From NCBI RefSeq assembly GCF_025999835.1, contig NZ_AP025628.1, forward strand, positions 1,798,001 to 1,862,000: 64,000 bases of DNA. The letters run 5' to 3'. Position numbers and translations under genes: made by a program. Source of the stretch: Caldinitratiruptor microaerophilus. GTDB taxonomy: Bacteria > Bacillota > Sulfobacillia > Symbiobacteriales > ZC4RG38. Shown piece after piece: positions 8,960 through 16,679 of the stretch (positions are counted from its first letter, which is position 1; every line of letters begins with the position of its first letter). The notes beneath the pieces are model-generated. The model saw nothing but the letters and a program-made list of their open reading frames with translations. It was not told where the DNA came from and ran no database searches.

Positions 8960-9661
8960 TCAGTCGCTGGTGGAGACGTGCACCGTGCGGGTCGCCTCGT
9001 CCCAGCGCACGCCGGCGCCCAGCGCTTCGGCGAGCGCCCGAACGGGCGCCAGGACACGGCCCTGGCGGTTGCGAGGCGAAACGTCGAGGCGCACGCGCCG
9101 GCCGTCGACCTCCGCGTGCGGGTCGCCGACCCGGAGCCGCACCACGTGCCCCCGCCCGCGTACGGTCACGACCCCCGACTCGGCGTCCCAGCTGACCGTC
9201 GCACCCAGGGCCTCGGCGAGGGGGCGGGCCGGCACGAGGAGCCGCCCGCCCTCGTTGGCGGGGGGCACGTCGAACGTCACCGGTATCCCGTCGACCGCCA
9301 CCCGGAATTCCGTCTCACCGGCCCCGTCAAGGCGGAAGAGGTACTCGGCGGCGGCGCGCCGCTCCTCCTCCCCCAGGGCGCCGGGGTTGCCGAGCGGCAT
9401 CTGGCGGCGGATGTACGAGGTGAGCGCCTCGACGGTGGGGTAGGCGCTGCGGACGTCGGTGAGGTCAGGTCCGGTCCCACCCTCCCGCTCCGCCCCGTGA
9501 CAGGCGGCACAGTGCGCCCCGTAGACCGCCTCGCCGGCGGGCGCGGCCCGGACGACCGGGGACGCGGCGCCGGTGATCGCTGCGACGGCGGCGAGCGCGG
9601 CAGGCACGAGCGCCGCCGGGACCGCCCGGCACACGGAGCGGCGGAACCCGCGGGACGGCAT
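8960..9661 (-). CDS. Secreted cytochrome c fused to a copper-amine-oxidase N-terminal-like domain
   Basis: A 233-residue exported protein. It has a signal sequence (MPSRGFRR, then a hydrophobic Ala/Val stretch ending PVVRAAPA). A class I cytochrome c domain follows with haem site CAACH and probable axial Met in RRQMPLGNPG. The C-terminus is a CuAO_N1-like wall/stalk domain with two repeats, LLVPARPLAEALGATVSWD and VLAPVRALAEALGAGVRWD. ATG 9661 follows GGAGG. It lies 78 nt downstream of the PhoX-type gene on the same strand. The fusion suggests a haem protein held at the cell wall; its electron partner is unknown. Confidence 0.8.
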   Translation of the reverse strand: MPSRGFRRSVCRAVPAALVPAALAAVAAITGAASPVVRAAPAGEAVYGAHCAACHGAEREGGTGPDLTDVRSAYPTVEALTSYIRRQMPLGNPGALGEEERRAAAEYLFRLDGAGETEFRVAVDGIPVTFDVPPANEGGRLLVPARPLAEALGATVSWDAESGVVTVRGRGHVVRLRVGDPHAEVDGRRVRLDVSPRNRQGRVLAPVRALAEALGAGVRWDEATRTVHVSTSD

Positions 9662-9682
9662 GGCTCTCGACCTCCGAATGCG

Positions 9683-9709
9683 GTGCGGGGAGGATCGCCC
9701 TCCCCGCAC
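9683..9709 (-). terminator. Hairpin between the phoX-type gene and the cytochrome c gene
   Basis: A perfect 11-bp inverted repeat (arms 9683-9693 and 9699-9709) with a 5-nt loop lies 30 nt after the phoX-type stop and 21 nt before the cytochrome start. There is no U tract. It could end part of the transcripts or stabilise the upstream message. Confidence 0.5.
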
Positions 9710-9739
9710 GCGTGTGGCCCTGTCCGAAGCCCCGGCTGC

Positions 9740-10966
9740 TCAGAACCCCGTCACGGCCACCACGGAGGAGCGCCAGGGGGCGTCCGGGTGCTGGATCGAG
9801 AAGAAGAGAGTCTTGTAGTCGGGGGTGAAGAACGGCCCCGTGCCCTCGGCGCCCAGAGGGATGGTGGCGAACCGCTTGAGCTTCCGGGTCCGGTCGGCGA
9901 CCCAGACGTGGTTGTTCCCGTACTGCGCGCCGGCGGGCGGCATGAACTCCTCGTATTTGTCCTCGAAGATCCAGAGGTTGCCCTCGCCGTCGACCGCCAG
10001 GTTGTCCGGGTTGAACAGGCCGGTGCCGGGGCCGCCGTCGACGAAGGGGGTCAACTCGAGGGTCTGGGGATTCAGCTTCCAGATCCGGCCGTACTTCTCC
10101 ACACCCTGCTTCTTGTTGTCGCCCGTCTCGGCGAAGTACAGCATGCCGTCCTTCGGGTTGTACTCGATCTCCTCCGGCCGGTTGAACGGCGTGGCCCCGT
10201 GCTCCAGGCCATACCTGCGGGCGTCCCCCAGGGCGGCGGGGTCACGCGGGATCTCGATCCACCGCCGGTTCCTGGCGTCGAGCGCGTACAGCTGGCCGCT
10301 GGACAGGTCTCCCTCCCGGTCCGCCACGAACTTGAAGATGAGGCCGCCGCGGAAGTCGTCCCCCATGTACACGGTCCGCCTGTCGGGCATCACGACGGCG
10401 CCCTCGTGGGAGAAGCGGCCCATACTGAAGTGCTTGCGAACCTGCCGGGTCACCGGGTCGAACTCAACCATCCAGCCGTAGAGCTTGGGGTTGGCGGCCA
10501 GCCCCGCCGGGATCTCCTTCACGTCCTGGGGCGGGTACTCCTCGGCGATCAGGACAGTGCCCCAGGGCGTGACGTTGCCCGCGCAGTTGTTCCAGGTGCC
10601 GCCCGCAGCGCTGAAGTCGACGCGCTCGGAGTGCAGGACGGTCCAGGTGCCGTCGGCGTTCCGGGCCACCGTGAGGAGGCTGCCGCCCCCCGGCGTGGTC
10701 TCGTGGTTGACCCACAGCCGCCCCAGCTCCGAACCGTAGATCGGCAGGTACACGGTCAGATCGGCCATCCCGCCGAACCTCTGACCGTCGGAGGTGGGGT
10801 CGTCTTCCTCCATCAGGATCTGGTAGCGGTAGCCGGCGGGCAGATGCAACTCCTTGTCGGTGGCGACGGGTACCGGGTTGAAGGAGACGGCCTGGGCCGG
10901 CGTCGCCAGCGTGGCGGCCGCCGCGGCCGCCGTGACGGCCGCGGCGACGATGCGCCTGGCTTTCAT
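9740..10966 (-). CDS. phoX: PhoX-type (DUF839) secreted alkaline phosphatase
   Basis: Probable extracellular phosphatase that frees phosphate from organic esters, 408 residues. The N-terminus MKARRIV plus an Ala-rich segment ending TPAQA is a signal peptide, more Sec-like than the twin-arginine signals usual for PhoX. Family stretches are clear: WNNCAGNVTPWGTVL (its Cys bridges the metal cluster in PhoX), EEYPPQDV, FSHEGAVVMPDRRTVYMGDD, FNRPEEIEYNPKDGMLYF, NPDNLAVDGEGNLWIFED and TGPFFTPDYKTLFFSIQHP. It is shorter than classical PhoX. ATG 10966 follows GGAGGGG. A TTAA element 55 bp upstream matches the pstS operator. Enzyme activity is inferred. Confidence 0.82.
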   Translation of the reverse strand: MKARRIVAAAVTAAAAAATLATPAQAVSFNPVPVATDKELHLPAGYRYQILMEEDDPTSDGQRFGGMADLTVYLPIYGSELGRLWVNHETTPGGGSLLTVARNADGTWTVLHSERVDFSAAGGTWNNCAGNVTPWGTVLIAEEYPPQDVKEIPAGLAANPKLYGWMVEFDPVTRQVRKHFSMGRFSHEGAVVMPDRRTVYMGDDFRGGLIFKFVADREGDLSSGQLYALDARNRRWIEIPRDPAALGDARRYGLEHGATPFNRPEEIEYNPKDGMLYFAETGDNKKQGVEKYGRIWKLNPQTLELTPFVDGGPGTGLFNPDNLAVDGEGNLWIFEDKYEEFMPPAGAQYGNNHVWVADRTRKLKRFATIPLGAEGTGPFFTPDYKTLFFSIQHPDAPWRSSVVAVTGF

Positions 10967-11004
10967 CGAATCCCCTCCTGGCAGATGGCTCGTACCGCCT
11001 GCCA

Positions 11005-12837
11005 TCATACAGGCAGATCGTTAAGATCTTCGCGTTCTGTCGATGAAGTTCTCACCCGGCGCTCCTTCGCCCGACGCTTCGCCACCGCAGCGATACGGGC
11101 CAGCTCCAGCACGCTGCCGAACGGATGGTCCAGGTTCGAGACGACCGCCAGGGACACCGTGGGAACCGGCGCGTCCGAACCGGGCGCTCCCCGGTTCGAA
11201 CCGACGGCGGCGTCGAACCGGCCGGCGATCCACCGGCACAGCCGCTCTGCGTCCGCCGACCGGGTGATGACGATGAAGTCGTCGCCCCCGATGTGACCGA
11301 CGAAGTCGTCGGGCGTGCCCACCGCGGCGACGGCGTCCTGGAGGATCTGCCCGAGAATCCGGATCACCTGGTCGCCATAGGCGAAGCCGAGGCAGTCGTT
11401 GATGAGCTTGAACCGGTCGATGTCCGCGTAGATCACCGTCATGGGTTCCCCGGCCTGGATGCGCCGGCCGAGCTCGGCCTCGATGCGCAGGTTCCCGGGC
11501 AGGCCCGTGAGGGGGTTGGCGTGCTTGGCGATGTCGATGTGGATCTGGGCGATGCGGTCCAGGAGCCGCCGGCTCGACAGCACCCCCTGGAAGCGGCCGG
11601 CGGCGTCCACCACCAGCACGTAGTCGTCGAGCTGCTCGCGCCGAGCCGCCACCGACTGCGCCACGGCCACGAGGGGCGTCCCCGCCTGCATGACGGGGGC
11701 CTCCTCCACGACGAGGTCGACGGGACGGTGCATGAACACGGCATACCCGTACTGGGACCCGAGCCGCTGGAAGACCTGGTGCCGCACCAGGATGCCCTCC
11801 GGGCGGCCGTCCGGGTCTGTCACGACCAGCACTCCGTCGGAGTCCGGCCGCTCGAGGAGCGGCAGCACGTCGGCGAGCCGGGCGACTCGGGACACGGTGG
11901 GCACCTGGACGGCCACCTCGCCCAGGGTGATGTCCTGCCCCGCCTTGTTCCCCGTCACGGCCCTGCGCCGGACGGCGTCGACCACCCGCGCCTCCGGTTC
12001 ACCCGGTTCGAGTGCAGGGCGGCCGACGAGGAACCCCTGGCCGAGGTCCACCCCGAGGTCCACCAGGTGCTCCAGCTCGGGAAGGGCCTCGATGCCCTCC
12101 GCGACGACCTGCGCGCTCATCCGGTGGGCGAGTTCCACCAGGGCCTGCACGACCTTGCGGCGCGTGTCGTCGCGGTGAACGTCCCGGATCAGGGAGCGAT
12201 CGAGCTTGATGAGGTCCGGGTGAAGCGAGGCGACCGTGGCCAGGTTGGAGTAACCGGCTCCCAGGTCGTCCACCGCGATCTTGAAGCCCCTCTGCCGGAG
12301 GCGGCCGACGACGGAGCGGAACGACTCGCCGGTGGCCCCCGCCGCCCGCTCGGTGATCTCCAGCACCACGTGCCGCGGCTTCACACCGGCTCCTCGCACC
12401 GCTGAGAGAAGGGTTTCCAGGAGGCGCTCCGGATCCCGCACCGTGAGCGGGTGCACGTTGAGCAGGAGACGGCCGGTCCCTCCGCCCAAAGCTCCCCGGA
12501 CGGCAAGGGCGGTGCGGATGCACAGAAGATCCAGGTCCACGGTCCGGCCGGACGCCTCCGCCGCCTGGAAGAGCGCCCCGGGGGACTCCAGCGGACCGCG
12601 AGGGCCGCGGGCGAGGGCCTCGTGGCCGGCCACGTGCCCGGACCGGAGGTCGAGGATGGGCTGAAAGACGGTATGGATCTCCTGGCGGTCCAGGATCGCC
12701 TGCAAGGGGTCTTCCGGGGGTCGATCGCAGCCGGTGCCGGCCTGGGCGCCGTCCGAGCCCGGCGTGAGGGTGCCGTTGGCGTGGGGCGTGCCGGTCGCCG
12801 CGCTCCAGCGTAGCGGAAAGAGGTCACGCAGCATCAT
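11005..12837 (-). CDS. EAL-CBS-GGDEF cyclic-di-GMP protein
   Basis: A 610-residue soluble protein. The N-terminal EAL domain (about 50-285) looks catalytically complete, with EALARGP, LLLNVHP, VLEITERA, VDDLGAGYSNLATV, IKLDRSLI and VVAEGIE. Two CBS motifs (about 310-430) may bind a nucleotide. The C-terminal GGDEF domain (about 440-590) has DIDRFKLINDCLGFAYGD and IGGDDF, a conservative change from GGDEF, so cyclase activity is plausible. Start ATG 12837 follows GGGAG; ATG 12834 is an alternative. It shares its upstream region with pstS2, where TTAA elements lie, and overlaps the phoX-type promoter. That points to second-messenger signalling tied to phosphate supply. Confidence 0.9.
   Translation of the reverse strand: MMLRDLFPLRWSAATGTPHANGTLTPGSDGAQAGTGCDRPPEDPLQAILDRQEIHTVFQPILDLRSGHVAGHEALARGPRGPLESPGALFQAAEASGRTVDLDLLCIRTALAVRGALGGGTGRLLLNVHPLTVRDPERLLETLLSAVRGAGVKPRHVVLEITERAAGATGESFRSVVGRLRQRGFKIAVDDLGAGYSNLATVASLHPDLIKLDRSLIRDVHRDDTRRKVVQALVELAHRMSAQVVAEGIEALPELEHLVDLGVDLGQGFLVGRPALEPGEPEARVVDAVRRRAVTGNKAGQDITLGEVAVQVPTVSRVARLADVLPLLERPDSDGVLVVTDPDGRPEGILVRHQVFQRLGSQYGYAVFMHRPVDLVVEEAPVMQAGTPLVAVAQSVAARREQLDDYVLVVDAAGRFQGVLSSRRLLDRIAQIHIDIAKHANPLTGLPGNLRIEAELGRRIQAGEPMTVIYADIDRFKLINDCLGFAYGDQVIRILGQILQDAVAAVGTPDDFVGHIGGDDFIVITRSADAERLCRWIAGRFDAAVGSNRGAPGSDAPVPTVSLAVVSNLDHPFGSVLELARIAAVAKRRAKERRVRTSSTEREDLNDLPV
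11016..11029 (-). promoter_or_regulatory. Candidate PhoP half-operator of the phoX-type gene
   Basis: Minus-strand CTTAACGATCTGCC is near-identical to the element before pstS. It lies 55 bp upstream of the phoX-type start and inside the last codons of the EAL-CBS-GGDEF gene. A weaker TTCATC match lies 22 bp further upstream. Only one full TTAA core is present, so this is weaker than the other sites. Confidence 0.45.
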
Positions 12838-12905
12838 GTTCGGCGCTCCCGGGCGGTGAGGGTGGTCGAAGAGCCCGAATGCGTGACGTGAATGATACAC
12901 CGGCG

Positions 12906-12958
12906 ATCTTAAGCGTTGCAGGGAGAAAACGTTAAGGGAAATCCCATTCGATCTTAAA
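12906..12958. promoter_or_regulatory. Divergent candidate PhoP operator (pstS2 / EAL-CBS-GGDEF gene)
   Basis: Three TTAA cores at 12909, 12932 and 12954 are spaced 23 and 22 bp. The outer two read GATCTTAA on the plus strand; the middle one reads CGTTAAGG, the reverse of the CCTTAACG form found before phoP. The block lies between pstS2 (start 13044) and the EAL-CBS-GGDEF gene (start 12837), so it could serve both. Confidence 0.55.
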
Positions 12959-13043
12959 CCTCATGCGGTACGCTCCTTGCGGGTACCCACAGCCAGCGGA
13001 CCGCGTTCCCGCCCATCCGGGCGGCACAGGGGGAGGCAGACTC

Positions 13044-13904
13044 ATGCGGCGGACGTTCCTCCCGGGGAACTGGCAGGCGGCCGGGCTCTCGCTTCTGGTC
13101 CTGGCGGTGGTGGCAGGCTGCACGCGCGCGGGCGCCGGCCGGCAGACCATCACGATCAAGGGTTCGGACACCATGGTGATCCTCGGCCAGCGGTGGGCAG
13201 AGGAATACATGCGGCGGCATCCGGAAGTGCACATCCAGGTGACGGGCGGGGGCTCCGGCACCGGGATCGCCGCGCTCATCAACGGTACCACCCGGGTCGC
13301 CCAGGCATCCCGGAAGATGACCCCGGCAGAACGGGGACAGGCAGAACGCCGCCACGGAAAGCCCGTGCGTGAGATCGTGACGGCCATGGACGGGGTAGCC
13401 GTGTACGTGAACGAGGGGAACCCCGTGGAAAGCCTCACACTGGCCCAGGTGCGTGCACTCTACACCGGACAGATCACGAACTGGAAAGACGTCGGCGGTC
13501 CCGATCTCCCCGTCGTGCTCTACGGCCGGGAGAACAACTCCGGGACCTACGTCTTCGTCAAGGAACACGTACTGGAAGGGGCGGATTACTCCCCTTCCAC
13601 CCGCACACTGTCCGGCACCGCGGCGGTGGTGAGCGCGGTCGCCTCCGACCCCGGCGGCGTGGGCTACGGCGGCATCGCCTATGGCCGAGGCGTCCGCCAC
13701 CTCAAGATCCGCCTCAACCCCTCGTCTCCCGCGGTCGGGCCTTCCCTGGAGACGGTCCGGTCCGGAGCCTACCCGCTGGCTCGGCCGCTCCACTGGTACC
13801 TGGTCGACGACGGCGATCCGGCCGTCCAGGCCCTGGTCGACTGGGTGCTGAGCCCCGAGGGCCAGCGGATCGTGGATGAGGTGGGCTACTTTCCGATCCG
13901 CTGA
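13044..13904 (+). CDS. Second phosphate-binding lipoprotein (PstS-like)
   Basis: A 286-residue lipoprotein with lipobox VVAGC after a short signal. Binding-protein signatures are IKGSDTMVILGQRW, VTGGGSGTGIAALINGTT, a QASRKMT segment in place of the usual GASD-type motif, and RENNSGTYVFVKEHV. It resembles the shorter PstS forms of Bacillus rather than the 387-residue PstS encoded at 1670-2833. ATG 13044 follows GGGGGAGG. It starts a plus-strand operon with pstC2 and the pstA2 fragments. TTAA elements lie 86-138 bp upstream. Phosphate as ligand is likely; a related oxyanion cannot be excluded. Confidence 0.88.
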   Translation: MRRTFLPGNWQAAGLSLLVLAVVAGCTRAGAGRQTITIKGSDTMVILGQRWAEEYMRRHPEVHIQVTGGGSGTGIAALINGTTRVAQASRKMTPAERGQAERRHGKPVREIVTAMDGVAVYVNEGNPVESLTLAQVRALYTGQITNWKDVGGPDLPVVLYGRENNSGTYVFVKEHVLEGADYSPSTRTLSGTAAVVSAVASDPGGVGYGGIAYGRGVRHLKIRLNPSSPAVGPSLETVRSGAYPLARPLHWYLVDDGDPAVQALVDWVLSPEGQRIVDEVGYFPIR

Positions 13905-13931
13905 CGGACCGGTCTGGCGGGGTGATCGGAG

Positions 13932-14876
13932 ATGACGGATCGCTGGGACCGGTGGGTACGGCGGATCACCTTCGCGAACGCCCTGACCGTGGCCGTCGTC
14001 CTCTTGCTGCTTTACGGCTGGCTGGTCCGGGAGGCGGCTCCGGTTGTGGCCGCGCCACCGTCGGAAGCGCAGGTGCGCCGCCTTCTGGGGCCCGTGAGCA
14101 CGCCGGAGGGCTCCGCATACGTCTGGCAGCCCATCTCGGCGGTGCCGAAGTACTCGGTGGTGCCACTCCTCATGGGAACCGCCAAGGTGTCGGCCCTGGC
14201 GACCGCCGTCGCCGCCGGACTCGGGCTTCCCGCCGCACTCTTCACGGCATCCTTCGCCCGGGGGCGGCTGGCCGAGGGCCTGCGGACCTGGATCAGCCTG
14301 GCCGGCGGCGTTCCGGCCGTCGTGGTGGGCGCCGTCGTCCTGCTCGACGTGGCGCCGCCGGCGGCACGGCTGCTGAAGCTGGGGTCGCCGCTGAGCGCCC
14401 TCACGGCCGGGATCGCCCTGGGTTTCTGGGCGGCGCCGACCGTGTACGGGGCAGGCGAGGAGGCGCTCCGCCGGGCCACCCGTGCCCAGCTCGAGGCGGG
14501 GCTGGCCCTCGGGGCGACGCGGTGGCAGGTCCTGCGCGACATGGTGATCCCCGCCGCGCGACCGGGGCTCGTGGCCGCTGTGCTGCTCGGGGCGGCGCAG
14601 ATCCTGGGGGAGACGATGATCGTCCTCATGGTCTCCGGGAACGCCGCCGTGGCGACGTGGGATATGCGGGCTTCCACCCGGACCATTTCCGCCACGCTGG
14701 CGGCCGAGATGGGTGAGGTGGTGGCGGGCAGCGTCCACTACCGCATCCTGTTCCTGCTGGGGACCCTCCTGCTGCTGGCGACCTCCATCCTGAACGCTGC
14801 CGCCCGACTTCTCCAGGCCCGGGCGGGCCGTACCCTGGAGCAGGCGGCCGGCGGTCCGGAGGGGCGGCCGTCATGA
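13932..14876 (+). CDS. Second PstC-like permease
   Basis: A 314-residue permease with about six membrane helices, less conserved than PstC at 562-1551. Supporting stretches are GTAKVSALATAVAAGLGLP, the EAA loop EAGLALGATRWQVLRDMVIP, and AQILGETMIVLMVSGNAA, the PstC-type GETM segment. A soluble insert sits between helices 1 and 2, about residues 40-75. It starts 28 nt after pstS2 and overlaps the next gene by ATGA. The system appears to be a diverged paralogue of the main Pst operon. Confidence 0.85.
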   Translation: MTDRWDRWVRRITFANALTVAVVLLLLYGWLVREAAPVVAAPPSEAQVRRLLGPVSTPEGSAYVWQPISAVPKYSVVPLLMGTAKVSALATAVAAGLGLPAALFTASFARGRLAEGLRTWISLAGGVPAVVVGAVVLLDVAPPAARLLKLGSPLSALTAGIALGFWAAPTVYGAGEEALRRATRAQLEAGLALGATRWQVLRDMVIPAARPGLVAAVLLGAAQILGETMIVLMVSGNAAVATWDMRASTRTISATLAAEMGEVVAGSVHYRILFLLGTLLLLATSILNAAARLLQARAGRTLEQAAGGPEGRPS

Positions 14877-15370
14877 GGCCCGGCCGCGCCGCCGAGCGGG
14901 GAGCGCTGCTCCTGGGAGGGCTTGCGAGCCTGACGCTCGCCGGGGGACTCCTCGGGATCCTGGTCGCCGCCGTTTGGTGGGGATGGCCCAGGCTCAGCCT
15001 GGGCCTGCTCACCCGGGCGCCGGAACACGGCATGACCGCGGGCGGGATCCTTCCGGCGGTGGCCGGCACGCTGATCCTCATCGGCCTCATGCTGGTCGTG
15101 GTCGTGCCCGTGGGCACGCTGGCAGGCATCTACCTGCACGAGTACGCCCCGGCGCGGTCCCGGGTCACCCGGGCCGTGCTCCTCGCCCTGGAGGGCCTGG
15201 CCGGGGTTCCGCCCGTCATTGTCGGGCTGTTCGGGTTCGGATTCTTCGTCCAGTACGTGGGGGGCCGGATCGACCGGTGGCTGTTCGGCGGCGAGGTGAC
15301 GTACCGCACCCCGTCACTCCTCTGGGCGGCGCTCACGCTGGCCGTGCTCACCCTGCCACCATGGTGCTGA
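14873..15370 (+). pseudogene. PstA-like permease, N-terminal part (broken by a frameshift near 15356)
   Basis: The first 160 residues are a good PstA: membrane helices at about 13-37 and 63-86, ATYLHEYAP-like GIYLHEYAPARSR, and GLAGVPPVIVGLFGFGFFV. The frame then reads LTLPPWC and stops at 15368-15370. One extra C in CCTGCCACC (15353-15360) would give LTLPTMVLTALQALGAVP, the normal PstA sequence, continuing in the frame of the following entry. This is therefore a one-base deletion, a sequencing error, or a split gene with restart at ATG 15361. It begins at an ATGA overlap with pstC2. Confidence 0.8.
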
Positions 15371-16647
15371 CGGCGCTCCAGGCTCTCGGCGCCGTGCCGC
15401 GGGGTCTCCGGGACGCGGGGCTGGCAGCGGGTGCGAGCCGCTGGCAGACCATCCGCGACCTCGTGCTCCCGCGCGCATGGGCCGGCATCCTGAGCGGCGC
15501 CATCCTGGCCATCAGCCGCGGGGCCAGCGAGGTCGCCCCCGTGATGTTCACGGGGGTCGCCTACTTCCTGCCGTACCTCCCGTCCCGGCTGAACGACCAG
15601 TTCATGGAACTGGGCTACCATGTCTTCGTCCTGGCAACGCAGTCACCGGACGTGCGGCAGACCCGCCCTCTCCTGTACGCGTCCGTCGTGGTCCTCCTGA
15701 GCATGACGTTCCTGCTTCATGCCCTGGCCATGACTCTGCGGCGCCGGGCCCGCACGGGCGCCGGCCGGGACCTCGCCGACCCCCTGGCGGCCGCGGCCGG
15801 TCCACCGCCGGCGGGCGGAGCCACCGCGCTGCAGGAGGCCGGGCCCGTCCGCCGCGGTCCTCGCACGGTGGTCGGGGGCCAGCCACCCCGGGTGAAGATG
15901 GACGTTACGGGCGTCCACCTGCAGGTGCGCGAAAGGGTCCTGCTCCGGGGCGTCACCCTGCCCATCCACGAACACCGGATCACGGCGGTCATCGGCCCGG
16001 CCGGCTCCGGCAAGGCGGCGCTCCTCCGGGTCATGAGCCGCATGGCCGAGGAGTGGGAAGGCGCCCGCCTCGAGGGACGGGTGCTGCTCGACGGCACCGA
16101 CATCCGCACGCTACCCGCCGAGGTGGTGCGCCGGCGGGTCGCCCTCATCGAGCGTCCCGTGGTCTTCCCCCGCTCGATCTACGACAACGTGGCCTATGCG
16201 CCCCGCCTGCAGGGAGTCCGGCGAAAGACGGACCTCGATGCCCGCGTCGAAGCGAGCCTGCGGGCGGCCGGGCTCTGGCGGGAGGTGCGGGACCAGCTCA
16301 ACCGGCCCGCCATGGATCTCGACCCGTGGCAGCGCGTCCGCCTCGTGCTCGCTCGCGCCCTGGCGGCGGGGCCGGAAGTGCTCCTGGTGGACGCCTCGGT
16401 GATCGTCATGGACCGGCTGGCCCTGAGCACCCTGGAGGAGCTCCTCGACGCGCTCAAGGCGAGCCATACCCTGGTGATCGTGACCCACGACCTGGGCCAG
16501 GCGGCGCGCCTTTCCGAGTACACGGCCTTCCTGGAGAAAGGGGAACTGGTGGAGTTCGGTCCCACAGAGGACGTGTTCGTCCACCCCCAGAAGGAGCGGA
16601 CACGCGCATACCTCATGCGCCCGTACCATTACGGGACCGCTCCGTAA
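15361..16647 (+). pseudogene. PstA C-terminal half fused to a catalytically dead PstB-like ATPase
   Basis: Residues 1-125 complete PstA (EAA loop RDAGLAAGASRWQTIRDLVL, then helices). A Pro/Ala/Gly linker (126-178) leads directly into a PstB domain (179-428). That domain matches the intact PstB over long stretches, for example [11 protein letters not shown] and QAARLSEYTAFL, but its catalytic motifs are gone. Walker A ends GKAALL instead of GKST, the Q-loop reads IERPVVFP, and the signature is LDPWQRVR instead of LSGGQQQR. Walker B is LLVDASVIVMD with no Glu; only the H-loop IVTHD survives. ATG 15361 has no clear ribosome site. It is either a decaying gene or a regulatory pseudo-ATPase. Confidence 0.8.
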
Positions 16648-16679
16648 GGCCACATCCGGCTCTCGGCCCGACTGCCCGG

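Noticed and set aside
12963-13043. Earlier start for pstS2 at 12963
   Set aside because: It would put 27 charged residues ahead of the lipoprotein signal and has no ribosome site; ATG 13044 follows GGGGGAGG.
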